Positions 30,308-42,895 are shown, numbered from the stretch's first letter. The stretch: 64,000 nt of DNA from Aplectana chamaeleonis (GCA_029168955.1 JAPDOI010000020.1:838501-902500); one strand, 5' to 3'. Translations and numbers: made by a program. The notes: generated from the letters alone by a model not told the origin.

Positions 30308-33300
30308 ATGCCACCACCTCTTGATCGCCAGATCCGAGTTTGTATGCTGTATGAGTTTAAACTAGGAAATGCGGCAAATCTGGCTTTTTTACACCTTAAT
30401 CGTGCGTTTGGCGATGGAGCGGTGACAAATGCCGCGATTCACCGGTGGTTTTCTAAATTTCGTGATGGGGATGAGAATCTGCATAAGGAGCCGGATCTGG
30501 AATTGGACAGTGATGAGGAGGAGATCATAGAAGATCCAGATGAAGTTGAGGCGCGTCTGGCCTCGGAATATGGAATTCCGCCTGGGACATTGTTTTCATA
30601 TCTGGATGATCTCGCGAAAGGAGGAGACAAGCAGAAGCATGCTCAGCATTGTAAGGTATGTGGTTCTGTGACTCAGTTGGTTTTTTTATATCTCTGATTC
30701 ATGAAAGAGTGGAGGATCGTTGACTAGTTCGGAATCCGTTGCATTACCGGGGAATGGTCAGATCGTTGACTACTTCGGAATCCATTGAATTACCGGGGAA
30801 TGGTCAGATCGAAGCATTATTTGTGCAGCCGAACGGGATTTTTCGAGAGAAAAAAGTCGCTGTTATCTGCCCTAATCCGAAATTTTACAGTTGGGTCTCA
30901 CATTGGATTTAGCTCAAAGCTTGTATGCAGAGGTAGTCTAGGGTGCTGAACACGAATCTGGAGTTCGTTTGTCGAAATTCTGAGGTTTACTGTAGGTTAC
31001 GGTAGGTACCATGTCCTTTAGGGGGTCAAACCAGCCTTAGTATTTCGAAAATCGGCAAATAGACATTGAGTTCGTGTTCACCACCCCGAATAACCCCAGT
31101 ATACAAATTTTGAGTCACATCTGAGACATTGACCGAACTACCGTGTACCCACCGCAGTGTACCGTTATATGTCAAAAATCGTTAAACGGACTTTAGATTC
31201 GTGTTCAACGCTCCATATAACCCCTAGAGGAACAGTTTGAGCAATACCTGTCGTAGCACTCCGGAAATCGTCAAAGGTCACAATTTCCCATCAGATTTTC
31301 CCCCGGTTGGAGGCTTTGAACGAATTTAGTTGAAGACTTTGGGAAATCGACAGATACCCACCTTAGAGGATTTTAAGTCAATACTGGAACACTTTCTTCT
31401 GAAACGCTAGCAGAGCCTTGTAATTGGTCTAAATAGTCTGCTCGAAGTTTGGAAAATGTGCATTCACCCAAACTTTCCTCAGTGGGGTAGTTTTGGGCGC
31501 TGAACACAATTTTGAGTCCGTTTCAGGATTTTCTGAAGACTAGTGCGCGTTTTGGAAGGTACATTAGGCACGAAAATCTAGCGAAAGACGCCTATAGCAT
31601 TTTTCAGAGTGCGTTTAGACAGCTGGGAAGATCATAATCGGATTCCACGTAATGGTTCTTGAGAGGTACATTTCATCCGGAATGGCTTGGCTGACTAGTA
31701 GTAGTTCCTTCTCAGGCCCTGTAATAGTTGGACGGTAGTCGAGTGTAGTCCCTCCGAGATCGTCCATAGTTCCGCCCATGAGTCGGCCTAGGCCGCGCTC
31801 GACAGTAGCGACAGTACGGACGACTCAGGAGGGATTCCGGATGACCTAGGACGGGCCATCGGGGGGCGATTTGTCGTCCTCGTTTTGCATGTTTTACTCG
31901 CATGTCGACTGGGTGGGACTACGGCCTATCGTGCAACTATGGCAGGGTTGAGCAGGCCGTTGCGCCAATTTTAGACCTAGCCACGACCCCCCTCTATTTG
32001 CCATTTTCTTGCGAAAATATTCAAAATTTCTGCGATCCCCGCCCGAAATGAAAGACCTTTAATTTTTTTTGAATAATAAAGTTGGAAAAAAGCGAACTTC
32101 TGGTAAGCTTAGTGGCTACTCGCCAATAAACTTTAAGAAATCTAGCGAACTCTGCTACTAAATCTACAGAAAGGAAAACATTCCCTTTACTCTCCAAAAT
32201 TTCACGACCCCCCACATATTCATTTTTTAAAATGAAAATTTTCCGAAATTTCTACGACCCCCGTTGTGCCGAGTCGCAACCCTGCTCAACCCTGAAATAT
32301 GGCGTGGGTCTCCAATTGGCGTTCAGAGCGTCATATATTCTCCTTCGGCGTAGTTTTTCTAGGATCCGTGCTGTCATAGTCAGGAGAGCGGTTTGTGTCG
32401 CAGGCAGGGTCAAGCAATGTTGGAAATTTTGCAAAGTGGGGGGTCGCTAGCAAACTTCAAAAATTGGGAGGGGGGTCGCACCGCCAGATTTTTTTCGATT
32501 CGTTTTTTTTTTCGGTTTCAACTCAGCTCCACCACAGAATGTTTCCCACCCAACCACTAGCTCTTCAGATTTGTTTGTCAACCCGCTGGTGGCCTTAACG
32601 CTCGTCAAAATTGCAATGGTCCAAATAGTCAAAAATAAAAAGACCCAGTAATGAAGTGGAAAAAAGCAAAGCCGCTCATGTAGAGTGAGAAATAGAAAAA
32701 ATCGCCCGTTGGAAAAAGTGGTATTAAAGGCCGTTTTTTTTTTTCTAAATGACCTTTTCAGCCTAGGTTTTCACTTTTAGAAGACGACAGTCGAGCGCAA
32801 GATGCATCTACTGAATGGTTATCGAAAACTACATTAGCTGGATTTTTTTCTAGGATTTTTTTCTCGTTATTTTCCGCTTCAATATGTGAAAACAGCAACG
32901 CAAAAAAAAAATTCAGAAAAAATCGTTTTCTAGAAGAAATCCAGCTAATGCAGTTTTCGATAACCCTTCAGCGGTTATACCTTCTGTTCGACTTCCGCTT
33001 TCTGGAAGTGAAAACCAAGGCTGAAAATGCCGTTTTGAAAAAAAAACGGCCTTTCTACGACACTTTTTCCAACAGGCGATTTTTTATATTTACACACTAC
33101 ATGGGCGGCTTTGCTTCTTCTACTTCATTACTGGGACTGTTTTACCGAACTGCTGAGTTACGGCCCATAACTCAGGCATTAGTAGAGGGCGACCCGAGCG
33201 GCGGATACAGGGCCAGCCGAGGATATATACTCGGGCGGCACCAATTTCGCCTCGGGTCACCATTCGGGGCCATTTTAGGGCCAGCCGAGGTAATTTTGGA

Positions 33301-36300
33301 GTGAGACGAGAGATTTTATAATTTTTTTCAAGCCATTTTGGTTGTTTCGGGGTTCGCAGAGGGGGCCCCTTTGACATCCTAGGACAGGGGTCATCCCTGT
33401 CCTAGGATGTCCCCACGGTCCCCAGGGGGGTGCACCCCTCTGGGGACCGGGGGAGATGGAATCACAGTTGGGTACCACCACCCTGGATCTTCTGGGCTGG
33501 GAAGTGACTTGAGGCCACCTTACAGGTCCGGCTTCGAAAGGGTCTTTCGCAGTCTGCCGGACGAAGCCGTCCGGCATGTTATAAGATAGGACTGCGGCGT
33601 CAGTGCACCCCGCACTGCGGTGTCGGCCGACCGACGTCTCAGTGCGGTGAAATCATTGACACGACTTCGGATCAAGTTACGACGGGTTAGAGCGGGTTGT
33701 TTTTGCCCTACATTTTGTATTGAAGAGTCGGAACTGACGGTTGTTCACCGCAGCTTCCCTCGCACTGCGGCACACTTTCAACTTGCCGGGAGTCCACGCA
33801 TTCAGTTTCTATCCTCGGGTCAGCGTCAAAGCCCAAAATTACCTCGGGCCGCCCTCTACGAGTATTTAAGAAGAGCAACGTTTATGACCCTTGAACGCCA
33901 CCAGAAACTATTTTTCTCCTAATTGGACAGTTGCAGTTTCGACGAGCATTCAAATCTCATGCAAATTGGGCGAGTCTACCTTGAGTATAGCGGGGCTTTT
34001 GTTAAGGAAGGGGTCGCGAAGCTTTGCCGCGAAATGGGGTGGGGTCGCAGCAACGAACGCACTTGTCCAACGGGATGCGTAACCCTGGTCGGGGTGGGGG
34101 GGGGATAGAACAGTGGTCATACAGCTGGTAGACAGCAGGTTCATCCCCTAGACCCTATCTCTGGATTGAGGATCTGTCCCTAAAAAAAGAAATGCCCATA
34201 ACTTCGAATACTGACGTAGGCAACTGAAATAATTACCAAGAGGCGGGATGACCATTGGTGGCGAAATTACCTCTATGGAATAAAAAATCAGGCAATTCAG
34301 AGATTTTCACGTTAAAATTTTTAGGGAGAATGCTCATGCTTCAAACACACTGACTCTAATACCAAAGACTCCGACGAACCATCGACGTCAGCAAATGATC
34401 TGTTAGGTTAGTTTCTGTTGATGTATTTTTGTAAGGAAGGAGATTTGACGACAAAAAAAAACTCGATGTCGCTGAAGAAGCGAGGGTTGTTGTGTATTGG
34501 TATAAAATTGGATGATTTACACCTCAGCATACACTTTCGTTTGAAATAGCGAAGGTAATATATACTCTGTTTATCTTGAATTGCACAAAACACGGTCCGC
34601 CAATAGTCCTCTAACTGGCCCGCTAGTACCGTAGTGTACGTCCACGACGCGTTCTCGGCAGACCCTGGTGTGCACCCGGTGTGCAGAGCAATCGATTCGT
34701 CAATGCCGTCACTCGGCCACCCACCCAGCCACCCGGGTCTGCCGAGAACGCGTCGTGGACGTACACTACGGTACTATCGGGCCAATTTGAGGGTTATTGG
34801 CGGACCGTGTTCTGTGCAATTCAAAATAAACAGAGTATACCTGTACTCTAACGCTTACGCAGTTTAAAGCGTCAAGACGCTAGTTCAGGTGGCTAAATTT
34901 GGGCAATTAATTTGAGAGTGTTTGTCTTGCGGGTATGGAGCATCGACGCTCTGGGGGCTCAAGAAGGCTCCAATATGTCAATTTTTACAGCTTTAGTAGC
35001 GTAAGCGTCTCAGTAATGGCCACAGTCTGCAAGCTTTTCAATCTTGACCATTTTTGCGAGCAGGTGTGCTGGCTTCGAAAACAAACGAACGACGGAAAGT
35101 CTGTCTCCTCAGGCAAACTGGGGCGTCGACAACAGGTTGATCTGCCTACCATAAGTCACCGCTGGCCAACGCGCCCATATTCGGCTGGGCGGTGGCCGCG
35201 GGTTATGATCTGTTCGATGCCGAGCTGTTGCACAGCTAGTGTATTCGCTGTCTTGATGAAAGGGAAGTATACGACGCATTTTTCAGGCATGCTTCGAATG
35301 ACTAGAGTGCAGTCGGTTCAACTACCGTGTACCTAAGTTTGCGGTACATTGACCCCGCCCAGCACCTGGAGCAGGGTTGAGCAGGTTTGCGACTCAGCGC
35401 AACGGGAGGTTGTGAAAAATTGCGCCAATATGAAAAAAATTTTTGGGGGGGGGGCGGGGGCTCGTATAATTTTTGGAGGAAAGAAGGGAATTTTTGAAAA
35501 AATTTACTCTGAAATGAAATTGTCTTTTGATACCACAAGTTCGAAATTTTTTAAAATTTGTCTTTTAAAAAAGGAAAGGCTAAAGCAATTTTAGATCTTG
35601 GGAGGGTGGATCGTAAAATTTTCGAATTTTTACGAAATTTTGGTCAACAGTGGGGGGGAGGGTCGTAGCTCGGCCGAAAATTGGCGCAACGGCCTGCTAT
35701 ACCCTGATCTGGAGGCTCTGCCCATTCGGTTGCGGCCTCAGTGGAGGCTGGGCGATCCAGCGGCGACGCGTAGGTGTTACGACCGCGACGCATGTGGGTG
35801 TTAAGTAGTTCTTAGGCTAGATGAAACAGCCCTGCAGTAGGTGAACTGCTGATAAATTGGCCGCTAAACGCGACACATCGAAATGTCAACAGCCCGAAAT
35901 AAGACGGACGTCGCTGGGCAACGGGCAGGTCTTAGGCTAACAATACGTGCGATTTGAGTTGTCAACAGGGAGGGGCTTATGAGATGACAACTTATTAACC
36001 TGTTGTCGACGCCCCAGTTTGCCTGAGTCGTTGATGAGTTACTGTGCTTCTTTGTGCCGAATTCCGGTCCGCTATTGCGTCTCGACACGCTTTGCGGCCG
36101 CGTGCTTTCAAGTTGGAAGAGTTTCGCGACTGACTCGAGCGCGTGCGGCCCCAAAGCGAGTCGAGACGCAATTACGGACCGGAATTCGGCCCAGAAAAGC
36201 ACAGTATATTGATCAGTTTTAATAATCAGTGTTATTCCAGGACTTGATGAGAGCGGTATCAAAATGGAGGCTAGCGGTATGTTGAATTGGGATGCTTGTT

Positions 36301-39300
36301 CACCAAGAAGTCATACACTAATTTTTAAAAAATTCAGAGTTCTCGGATTCTATAACGGTGAAAACGCTGTTGAGCTCTCGAATGGGAGGGGCGAAAAAAG
36401 CAAAGTTGGCTACAGAACGCTGTTCTCCTAGCGCAGTTCCGAAGAGCGAACAGCCAGTGAAGGAGGAGGTGAAAGAGGAAGGTTAGTTTCTGTGTTTGCT
36501 TTTGTGCAGTTTTGTGAGGCTTACGGACTCAGTTCAAGGGAAAGGAGGGGTTGGGGACGGGTTGGCATGCGATCACCTCGCTAGAGCGCGTTCACCTGAC
36601 TTAAAACCTAATCGGATATATTTGTGCTGACATGGGAACCACTATAAGTCATAGTAACCATTCCAAATGAAATGTACTTTTCTAGAACCATTTTAGGACG
36701 AAAAGTCCGAATTTGCTCATCGCAGCTGCCTATACCCACTCTGAAAGAAGTTGTAGGCGTTATTTCTCTGATTTTCGTACCTATTGTCCCCTCCAAAAAG
36801 CCCACTATTCTTTCGAAAATTCGGAGACGGACCACATGATCGTGTTCAGCGCCCAAAACTACCTCCCTAGGCCAAGTTTGGGTGAAGGAACATTTTGCAA
36901 ACTTTGCGCAGACTGACATCGTTTTGGACTTGTGCGGATTTTCGGTTGGGCGTTTATTCATACCAATGAAAGGGCTTCGAAGCGTTTCAGAAAAATATTC
37001 CAGATTTGACTAAAAATTCGTTCTGGGGGGTTATTTGCTATTCTGATCATGAATCTGAGGTTTATTTGTCGTTTTTTCAAAGTTTTCGACTAAATTTGTT
37101 CAAAGCTTTCCACCAGCAGAAAAAAATTGACGATAAAATCGACTTTTGACGATTTTCGGAATGTGACGACAGATGTGGCTCAAATCATTCTTCTGTTGGT
37201 TATTTGGAGTGCCCTATACGAATCTGATGTCAGTTTATTGATTTTTGACAGCTTACGGTAGATTAATGTGATATGTGGTAGCTTGGTCAAAGCCTCAGAT
37301 TTGTCTCAAAGTTTCTGTGTGGGGATTATTTGGGTTCTAAATACGAATTCGATGTCCATTTGTTGATTCTCGAATTATTAAGGTGGGTTTTGCCTCTTAA
37401 TTGGCATGTTACCTACCGTAACCTACAGTAAACCTTAAAATTTCGACAAGCGAGTCCCAGATTCGTGTTCAGCACTCCAGACTCCCCCTACATAAATGTT
37501 TTTAGTAAAATCCGGACAAAACATTCAAAACACCCTAAAAATTCCATGAGGGTACCCTTACCTTTCCGCGAAGCTCTAAAAACGCTCATAACTTCTTTCA
37601 GAGTGGGTCTAGGCAGCTGCGATGGGCATATTCGGACTTTTCGTCCGAAAATGGTTCTAGAAAACAACATTTGGAATGATTACTATGACTTATAGTGGTT
37701 GCCTCGTGAGTCCACAAATCGTTTCACTTGATGCAGTATAGAATCTAAATGAAAACTTCACCCCCACTCGATTTGAATGCTAGTCTTAAAATCGGTCTGC
37801 TGCTAAATCTACTTAGAATTTTGACATGCTGAGGTTATGTTCCAGCTGGCAGCAGCTCACCACACAGTGCTAGGAGTATGGAAAGCAATAAAGTGCGGAT
37901 ATATAACAATGGAATTGAGTTTCGAAACGCTCCCGTTGCCCCTACACAAGGCAGAAGTCAAGTCAGGGTGAATCATACTGTAAAGCTTCCTCCACTCCCA
38001 GTAAAGGCAGTGGCGCCGAGAGGTTCGTCATAGTGTTTTTCTTCAATAATTTTTTTTCACAAATTTCGAATTATTTAGGTGGTGGCGTGATAGCGAGGTC
38101 AATGGCGTGCTTGGCAAAATATCGGACAGTGAATTCAGAAGCTCCGAGTCCCAATCAAGGTGTGTTGAAAATTTGACTCAGATCTCTAGAGCCTTCAGAA
38201 CCGTTTATTTAAAAGTCTATTCGCTTTGGGTTTTTTCAACCTAACTCGTTTGTTAGGGGAGCAATCAGCTTCAGTTTTTTTTGTCACAACTACAACACAA
38301 TAATGGAACAAAAATATCACAAAATCAATTTTAAACCACCCTGACAAGTAAAGTTATGAGCAAAAAAAATTATGACGAGATAGGCTAATAAGGGAAATTA
38401 TTTCGAAAATAGATAAATACTAAGGAAAAGACTAAGGAGCGAAATGGTACTATGTTTCGATGCCATACAGTTGGCATCGATCACAGCCTGACGCGGTCTA
38501 GATAGAGGCAACAAGGTTGGAGAGATTTGAGACAGGGAAAGATTTCCAGGCCCGCTCGAGTTGTGCGAACTTTTCAGTCGCATTTCGAGCAGTTTTGCCC
38601 TGATGTGCCCGTCACAATTCTGCCCAGAGATGTTCGATTGGATTTAGGTCTGGAGATTGACTTGGCCACTCCATTACGCGTATGCGGCGCTGGTCGAGCC
38701 AATCCTTGACAGGCGAGAAGCATGCTCAGGATCATTGTCTTGCTGAAAGACAAAGTCTCTATGCATGGCAACCCGTCCAAATGGAAGCATATCACTCTCC
38801 AATGTGCCCTTGTACATCTCCTTATCCGTAGACCATCCAAGCGGTATAGGGGACCGACACCATTTGCGTGAAAGCCTGAAGAAAGCCCCATACCTTCACT
38901 GGACTCAGCAACAGTGGTCTGAAATCCCCTGTTAAACATGGTGGAGGCGCTATTATGGTATGGGGCTGGTTTCGTGCAAATGGTGTTGGTCTCCTGCACC
39001 GCATAGATGGTATTGTGGACAAAGATATATACAAGGGCATATTGGAGAATCATGCGCTTCTATTTGGACGAGTTGCCATGTCTAGGGACTGGGTCTTCCA
39101 GCAAGACAATGATCCGAAACATGCTTTCCGTCTGGTCAAGGATTGGCTCGACCTGCACCGCATCGGCGTAATGCAGTGGCCGAGTCAATCTCCGAACCTA
39201 AATCCCATCGAACATTTCTGGACGGAATTGGGACGGGCTTTTCCGGGCACAACTGCGCGAAATGCGACTGATAAGTCCGCATACCTTGATTAAGCCTTCA

Positions 39301-39874
39301 AGACTTTCCCTTGTTTCGAGTCTCTCCAACCTTGTTGCCTCTATGCCTAGGAGGTGACAGGCGGTGATCGATGGCAATGGTGTGGCTACCAAGTAATAGA
39401 TGTATACTACTTAGAAACCTTGTACCATGTCGCTCTTTAGCGTTTTTTAGTATTTACGTTTTTTCAAAAATAATTTCCTTGATTAGCTTCCCCTGTCATA
39501 AATTGTTTTTTGTTTATATTTTAGTTGTAGGCGTGGTTTTGAGTTGGTTTTTGGGTATATTTGGTATATCATTATGTTGTAGTCGTGATAAAAAAATGAA
39601 GCTGGTTGCTTTCCTAACTAATGAGTTCTGGTTGGAGAACCAAAGCAAATAGACTTTTCAACTGTACTGTATGTGGTTTGCAAGCCCCGCTCACCAGGAA
39701 GTCATTCGGAATACTGATTTTCCAGGGATTCTCTGCCGAGTCAGGAGACAGCAGGAAGGTGATACCAAGGTTGATAATGAATCAAATAATGGTGAGAAAG
39801 TGAAGGAGGAGGAAGCATTGCCATTGTTTAACGATGGTGAGGAGATGAAGGATCACATCGTACCTCTGTTTTAA
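30308..39874 (+). CDS. Gene 2: mariner-like HTH protein with long low-complexity tail, eight exons
   Basis: Exons: 30308-30655, 34325-34406, 36241-36276, 36338-36481, 37846-38022, 38079-38159, 39726-39874 (TAA) give seven confident coding exons; the eighth in the call allows for the presumed separate spliced leader. They join to 1017 nt, 338 residues; intron 1 phase 0, all others phase 1. Residues 8-57 are a good first HTH ([35 protein letters not shown]). The second HTH is eroded: an acidic run [13 protein letters not shown] replaces the linker and only [18 protein letters not shown] resembles the recognition part. The tail has Lys/Glu-rich and basic segments and ends [11 protein letters not shown], like gene 3. 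Third exon is a 36-nt microexon. The last intron holds an inverted Tc1 pair. DNA or chromatin binding is inferred. Confidence 0.82.
31943..32294. mobile_element. Short hAT-like MITE, CAGGGTTGAGCAGG ends, copy 1
   Basis: Ends CAGGGTTGAGCAGG and CCTGCTCAACCCTG are perfect inverted repeats. Flanking 8-mers AACTATGG and AAATATGG match at 7 of 8 positions, fitting a hAT target duplication. 352 bp, non-coding. Sister copy at 35372-35706. Confidence 0.82.
32404..34087. mobile_element. hAT-like element with nested insertion
   Basis: Left end CAGGGTCAAGCAATG; right end reverse complemented CAGGGTTACGCATCCCG; subterminal sequence resembles 21177-22470. Inside, 33181-33862 has its own inverted ends (GTAGAGGGCGACCCGAG / CTCGGGCCGCCCTCTAC), and a perfect hairpin with stem GACATCCTAGGACAGGG lies near 33374-33411. 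A target duplication is only weakly suggested. Confidence 0.5.
34585..34835. repeat. Foldback MITE of the GGTCCGCC family, copy 2
   Basis: Long inverted arms: GTGTACGTCCACGACGCGTT at about 34633 is mirrored at about 34750, and CACGGTCCGCCAATA at the left end matches TATTGGCGGACCGTG at the right. Compare 6328-6600 and 62325-62610. Confidence 0.75.
35372..35706. mobile_element. Short hAT-like MITE, CAGGGTTGAGCAGG ends, copy 2
   Basis: Left end CAGGGTTGAGCAGG; right end GGCCTGCTATACCCTG. Flanking 8-mers ACCTGGAG and ATCTGGAG match at 7 of 8. 335 bp, with words GGTCGTA and TTGGCGCAAC shared with 31943-32294. Confidence 0.75.
36042..36204. mobile_element. CTGTGCTTATC-family MITE, copy 4 (short), next to a splice site
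   Basis: Terminal repeats CTGTGCTTCTTTGTGCCG and GGCCCAGAAAAGCACAG with TA on each side. Only 163 bp, so mostly terminal repeat. Its right end is 36 nt from the start of the 36-nt exon of gene 2 at 36241. Confidence 0.75.
36640..37705. repeat. Foldback element of the ACCGTATACCCACC family in gene 2
   Basis: Ends ACCACTATAAGTCATAGTAA and TTACTATGACTTATAGTGGT are near-perfect inverted repeats, followed inward by CATTCCAAATG and its complement. About 1.07 kb. Lies wholly in the intron between 36481 and 37846. Confidence 0.75.
38574..38900 (-). pseudogene. Tc1-like transposase C-terminal fragment, left arm
   Basis: The minus-strand mirror copy of the right-arm fragment, with [16 protein letters not shown]... 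then a frameshift and the remains of the [10 protein letters not shown] region near 38640-38660. It differs from the right arm at many positions, so the inversion is not very recent. Confidence 0.85.
38955..39293 (+). pseudogene. Tc1-like transposase C-terminal fragment, right arm
   Basis: The plus-strand frame begins [10 protein letters not shown] and includes [14 protein letters not shown] and [19 protein letters not shown], the signature of the last two acidic catalytic residues (D and E) of Tc1-family DD34E transposases. The N-terminal DNA-binding part and the first Asp are missing, so it is not functional. Confidence 0.93.
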
Positions 39875-41507
39875 ATTATCAGTATACTAGGTTAATTAAT
39901 CGCTTTGTTTCTGCAGCAATGTGCTTAATTTCCTTGTATTCATCGGAAACGAAGTTGAGCTTGTTAGAATAGTCACTTTCTCAGGGAAAGGCCGGATTCG
40001 AGGCGGGCTATGAACGGCCCGATGCAGTGGTGGTCGTTTGGGTCGCGAAATTCACCGATTAACAGCTAAGAAGCTGGCGGATATTGACTGGCTAATGCCA
40101 TAGAATACACACTTGCTCTAAAATGCAGCGTCCGCGGGTCGCCTCCTATTCAACTATGCCGGGTAATGGGGACTGTTGACTCCTGGATCCGCAATTACGG
40201 ACAGGAAATGGCGGTTTGACTTTTATGCAGCTCTAGGTTTCTGAATGAGAGGATGGAGAACGTAAAAGGCACTCTTCTCCATAGAATCGATCTCCGGGTT
40301 TAAACCAAGGCCCGTCGCAGCAAGATTGTCAAAAAACGGCTAAAAACGAGCCAGAAATAGCCCTTAACGGTCCCAATAATTAGTGTGGCATGCCCGCGCA
40401 TCCCACTTCCTTATTGGCCTTTGAGAAAATGGGCGTGGCGGGCATACCATGTTCAAGTTCTGCTGCTGTAGGGGCTATTTTTGACGAGTCTTTAGCCGTT
40501 TTTCGACATTTTTGTAATGGGTCTTGCATCCTTCGATTTCCGGTTCAAGCGTGACTGTTTTCATCGTTAACATCATGGGTTTTTCTCCCCAACCTCACGT
40601 TTGGGGCCGTTTGCAATTAGACTTTGTCCGGAAAAGTGGATAGGTCTACGAAGAAAGGATCAGAGTCAAGGTCAAGCGCTTGCTGCAGTTTGGGACGGAA
40701 GGGGAGAGCCTCACTTTTTTTAAATTGTGAAATATCGTTTTTGGGGAGAGCCGACAATTTTGGTTTATGATTGGAAAGCACAGAGATTCGTCAGCAGCGA
40801 AGGAGTGCAGTGCTAAACTTAAAAAAATGTCGGTTTTGAATTTTTTAAAAGAATTTCCAGTTCAAAAGTTTTTGAAAAATTCTCACTCAAGGGGAGCGTC
40901 AAAATATTCTGTAGTTAGAAGTTTTTGTCACCAAGCGGAGGGAGTCACTGTCCGTACCTGAGTGAAATTCCGGTCCGCAGCTGCCAGCATTTGCTGTTGC
41001 GACATGCATGCCATGCGAAATTGTGTCGGAACCACGGTTACGAGGTCGGGCATCACTATCTTTTTGCGGCGTGCTGCAGCAGTGGTTGTCCGCAACTGCG
41101 GACCGTAATTTCGCTTCGACAAGGACAGTAGCCCGTGGATTCTGGTTAGAGCGGTCTACTTGACCTTGCTCAAAATGTCGCTGAGAGTGGCTGAACTCCT
41201 AAAAATTGCTTAGAACTCAACGAAGTGTAGGCTAGTTCTCTGATGTACATATAGCCTAAATCGTCGCTTACAATTATTTAAGTCGGCAGGTCCGTCGGAG
41301 GAGCGCTTCGGTGGCGTGTAGGTACCCGATACTATTTAGAAGATTACAAATGGTTTTCTTACAGCTCTGCAAAATGGAATATGATTAAATTGTGCACAGT
41401 GCTGGATTTAAATAGGCTCAGATTTGTGTTTGTTCCTATATTAAAATGTTAGTTCAATCTCTAACTTATAGCTTGTACGTAAACAGTATGCACCCGACCA
41501 AGGGAAG

Positions 41508-42895
41508 TAATTTTAGTCAGCCCGGTCATTTCGAATGAAATGCACTTTCAAAGAACCATTTTGGACGTAGAATTCGAATATGCTCTCCGCAGCTGCCTAA
41601 AACCTGTCTTAAAAAAGTTATAGGCGTTTTACGCCTGATTTTCGTACCCAATGCACCTTCCAAAACACGCAGTAATCTTTTGAAAATCTGGGAAATGGAC
41701 CTCATTATTGTGTTCAGCTCCCAAAATAACCCCCCCCCTGGGTGAACGGTCATTTTTCGAACTTGGCCTAGAGTAATGGCGTTTTGGCATTCAAGGATCG
41801 TTGGTTGATCGCTTACCTATATCAGTTGAGGAATTCTGGAAGCGTTGAGGAAAAATGTTCCAGTTTCGCGCTGAAACATTCACATAGGGGTCTTTGACGT
41901 CGCTGATCACGAATCTGGGGTTCATTTATCGATTTTCGAATTATTAAGGCAGGCTTTGCACCCCTAAGTGGCATGGCACGTACCGCAACCTATAGTAAAC
42001 CTCAGAATTTCGCAAGCAGACTGCAATTTCGTTTTCAGCACCTGATGCTCTTACCGTGCCGCAAGGCTTTGAAAAACACCTATAAGCTTTTTCAGAGTCC
42101 GAATTCAGAGCTCTGTTGTAGGCTACAATAGGTGAAATCCCATTCAAGGGACAAAACCTACTTTAGTAATTCGAAGATCGACAAATGAACATCGAACTTG
42201 TATTCAGTACCCCGAATAATCCCGCATAAAAATTTCGAGTCAAATCTGAGATTCGTGTTGAGCACTCGAAATAGCTAGCTCCTACTCAGAGTGGTTCTTA
42301 AGCCACATCTACCGCAGCACTCCGGAAACCGTCGAAAGTCGCATAGTGGCCTGAAAATTTCTCCTCATGGGAAGCTCCGAAGGAAATGAGTCTGAAATTT
42401 TGAAAACTCGACAAATAAACCTCAGTTTTGAGATTAGCAACCCAAGGCACCCTCATGGGGGAGTTTTTTTCGTGATCAGCGCCCCAAATATCCCCCCCCC
42501 CTGGGAGAACTTTCAGTCAAAACTGAAACATCCCCCCCTAAACGCAATCAGAACTCCCATTTGACATAAGTAAACGCTCAACCAATAATCCGTTCAAGTT
42601 CAAAACGCTGTTACTCTATGCTAAGTTCGAAGAATGACCGTTAACCCAAGCTTAGTCCAGGGTGGTTATTTTGGGAGCCGAACAGGATTTTGAGATCCAT
42701 CTTCAGATTTTCGAAAGATTATTAAGCGTTTTGGAAGGTGCACTGGATACGAAAATCAGAGAAAAAACGTCTATAAAACGTCGTTTCAGAGTGGTTGTAG
42801 GCAGCTGAGAGGAGCATATTCGGACTCTACGTTCAAATATTGTTATAGAAAATTGGATTTCCTTTTGAATGGCCAATCTGACTAAAAGTAGTTTC
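41508..42895. repeat. Foldback element of the ACCGTATACCCACC family with TTTTAGTCAG ends
   Basis: The left end TTTTAGTCAGCCCGGTCATT mirrors the right end AATGGCCAATCTGACTAAAA. Subterminal GAATATGCTC..CAGCTGCCT repeats also face each other. About 1.4 kb, non-coding. Confidence 0.7.

Larger units (their letters stand above)
30656..34324. repeat. Gene 2 intron 1: nested repeats
   Basis: Contains a tandem duplication of about 50 bp (30715-30812, GAATTACCGGGGAATGGTCAG word), foldback sequence (30880-31700), a short hAT element (31943-32294) and a CAGGG-ended element (32404-34087). No further exon seen before 34325. Confidence 0.55.
38200..39675. mobile_element. Inverted (head-to-head) pair of Tc1-like transposon halves
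   Basis: The left arm (about 38200-38895) is the reverse complement of the right arm (about 38957-39675), including the non-coding flanks (CAGCTTC, CTAACTC and GTCTATT words at both ends). Each arm carries the C-terminal half of a Tc1-family transposase, reading outward from the centre. The only unpaired part is about 60 bp at 38896-38956. A full Tc1 element has short terminal repeats, so this is a rearranged foldback form. It sits inside the last intron of gene 2. Confidence 0.85.

Noticed and set aside
35864..36262. 132-codon minus-strand frame
   Set aside because: Made largely of the CTGTGCTTATC-family MITE at 36042-36204; the same peptide appears wherever that MITE occurs.
36608..36961. 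117-codon minus-strand frame resembling 28917-29204
   Set aside because: The similarity is real but comes from shared foldback repeat DNA; copies have independent stops and frameshifts.
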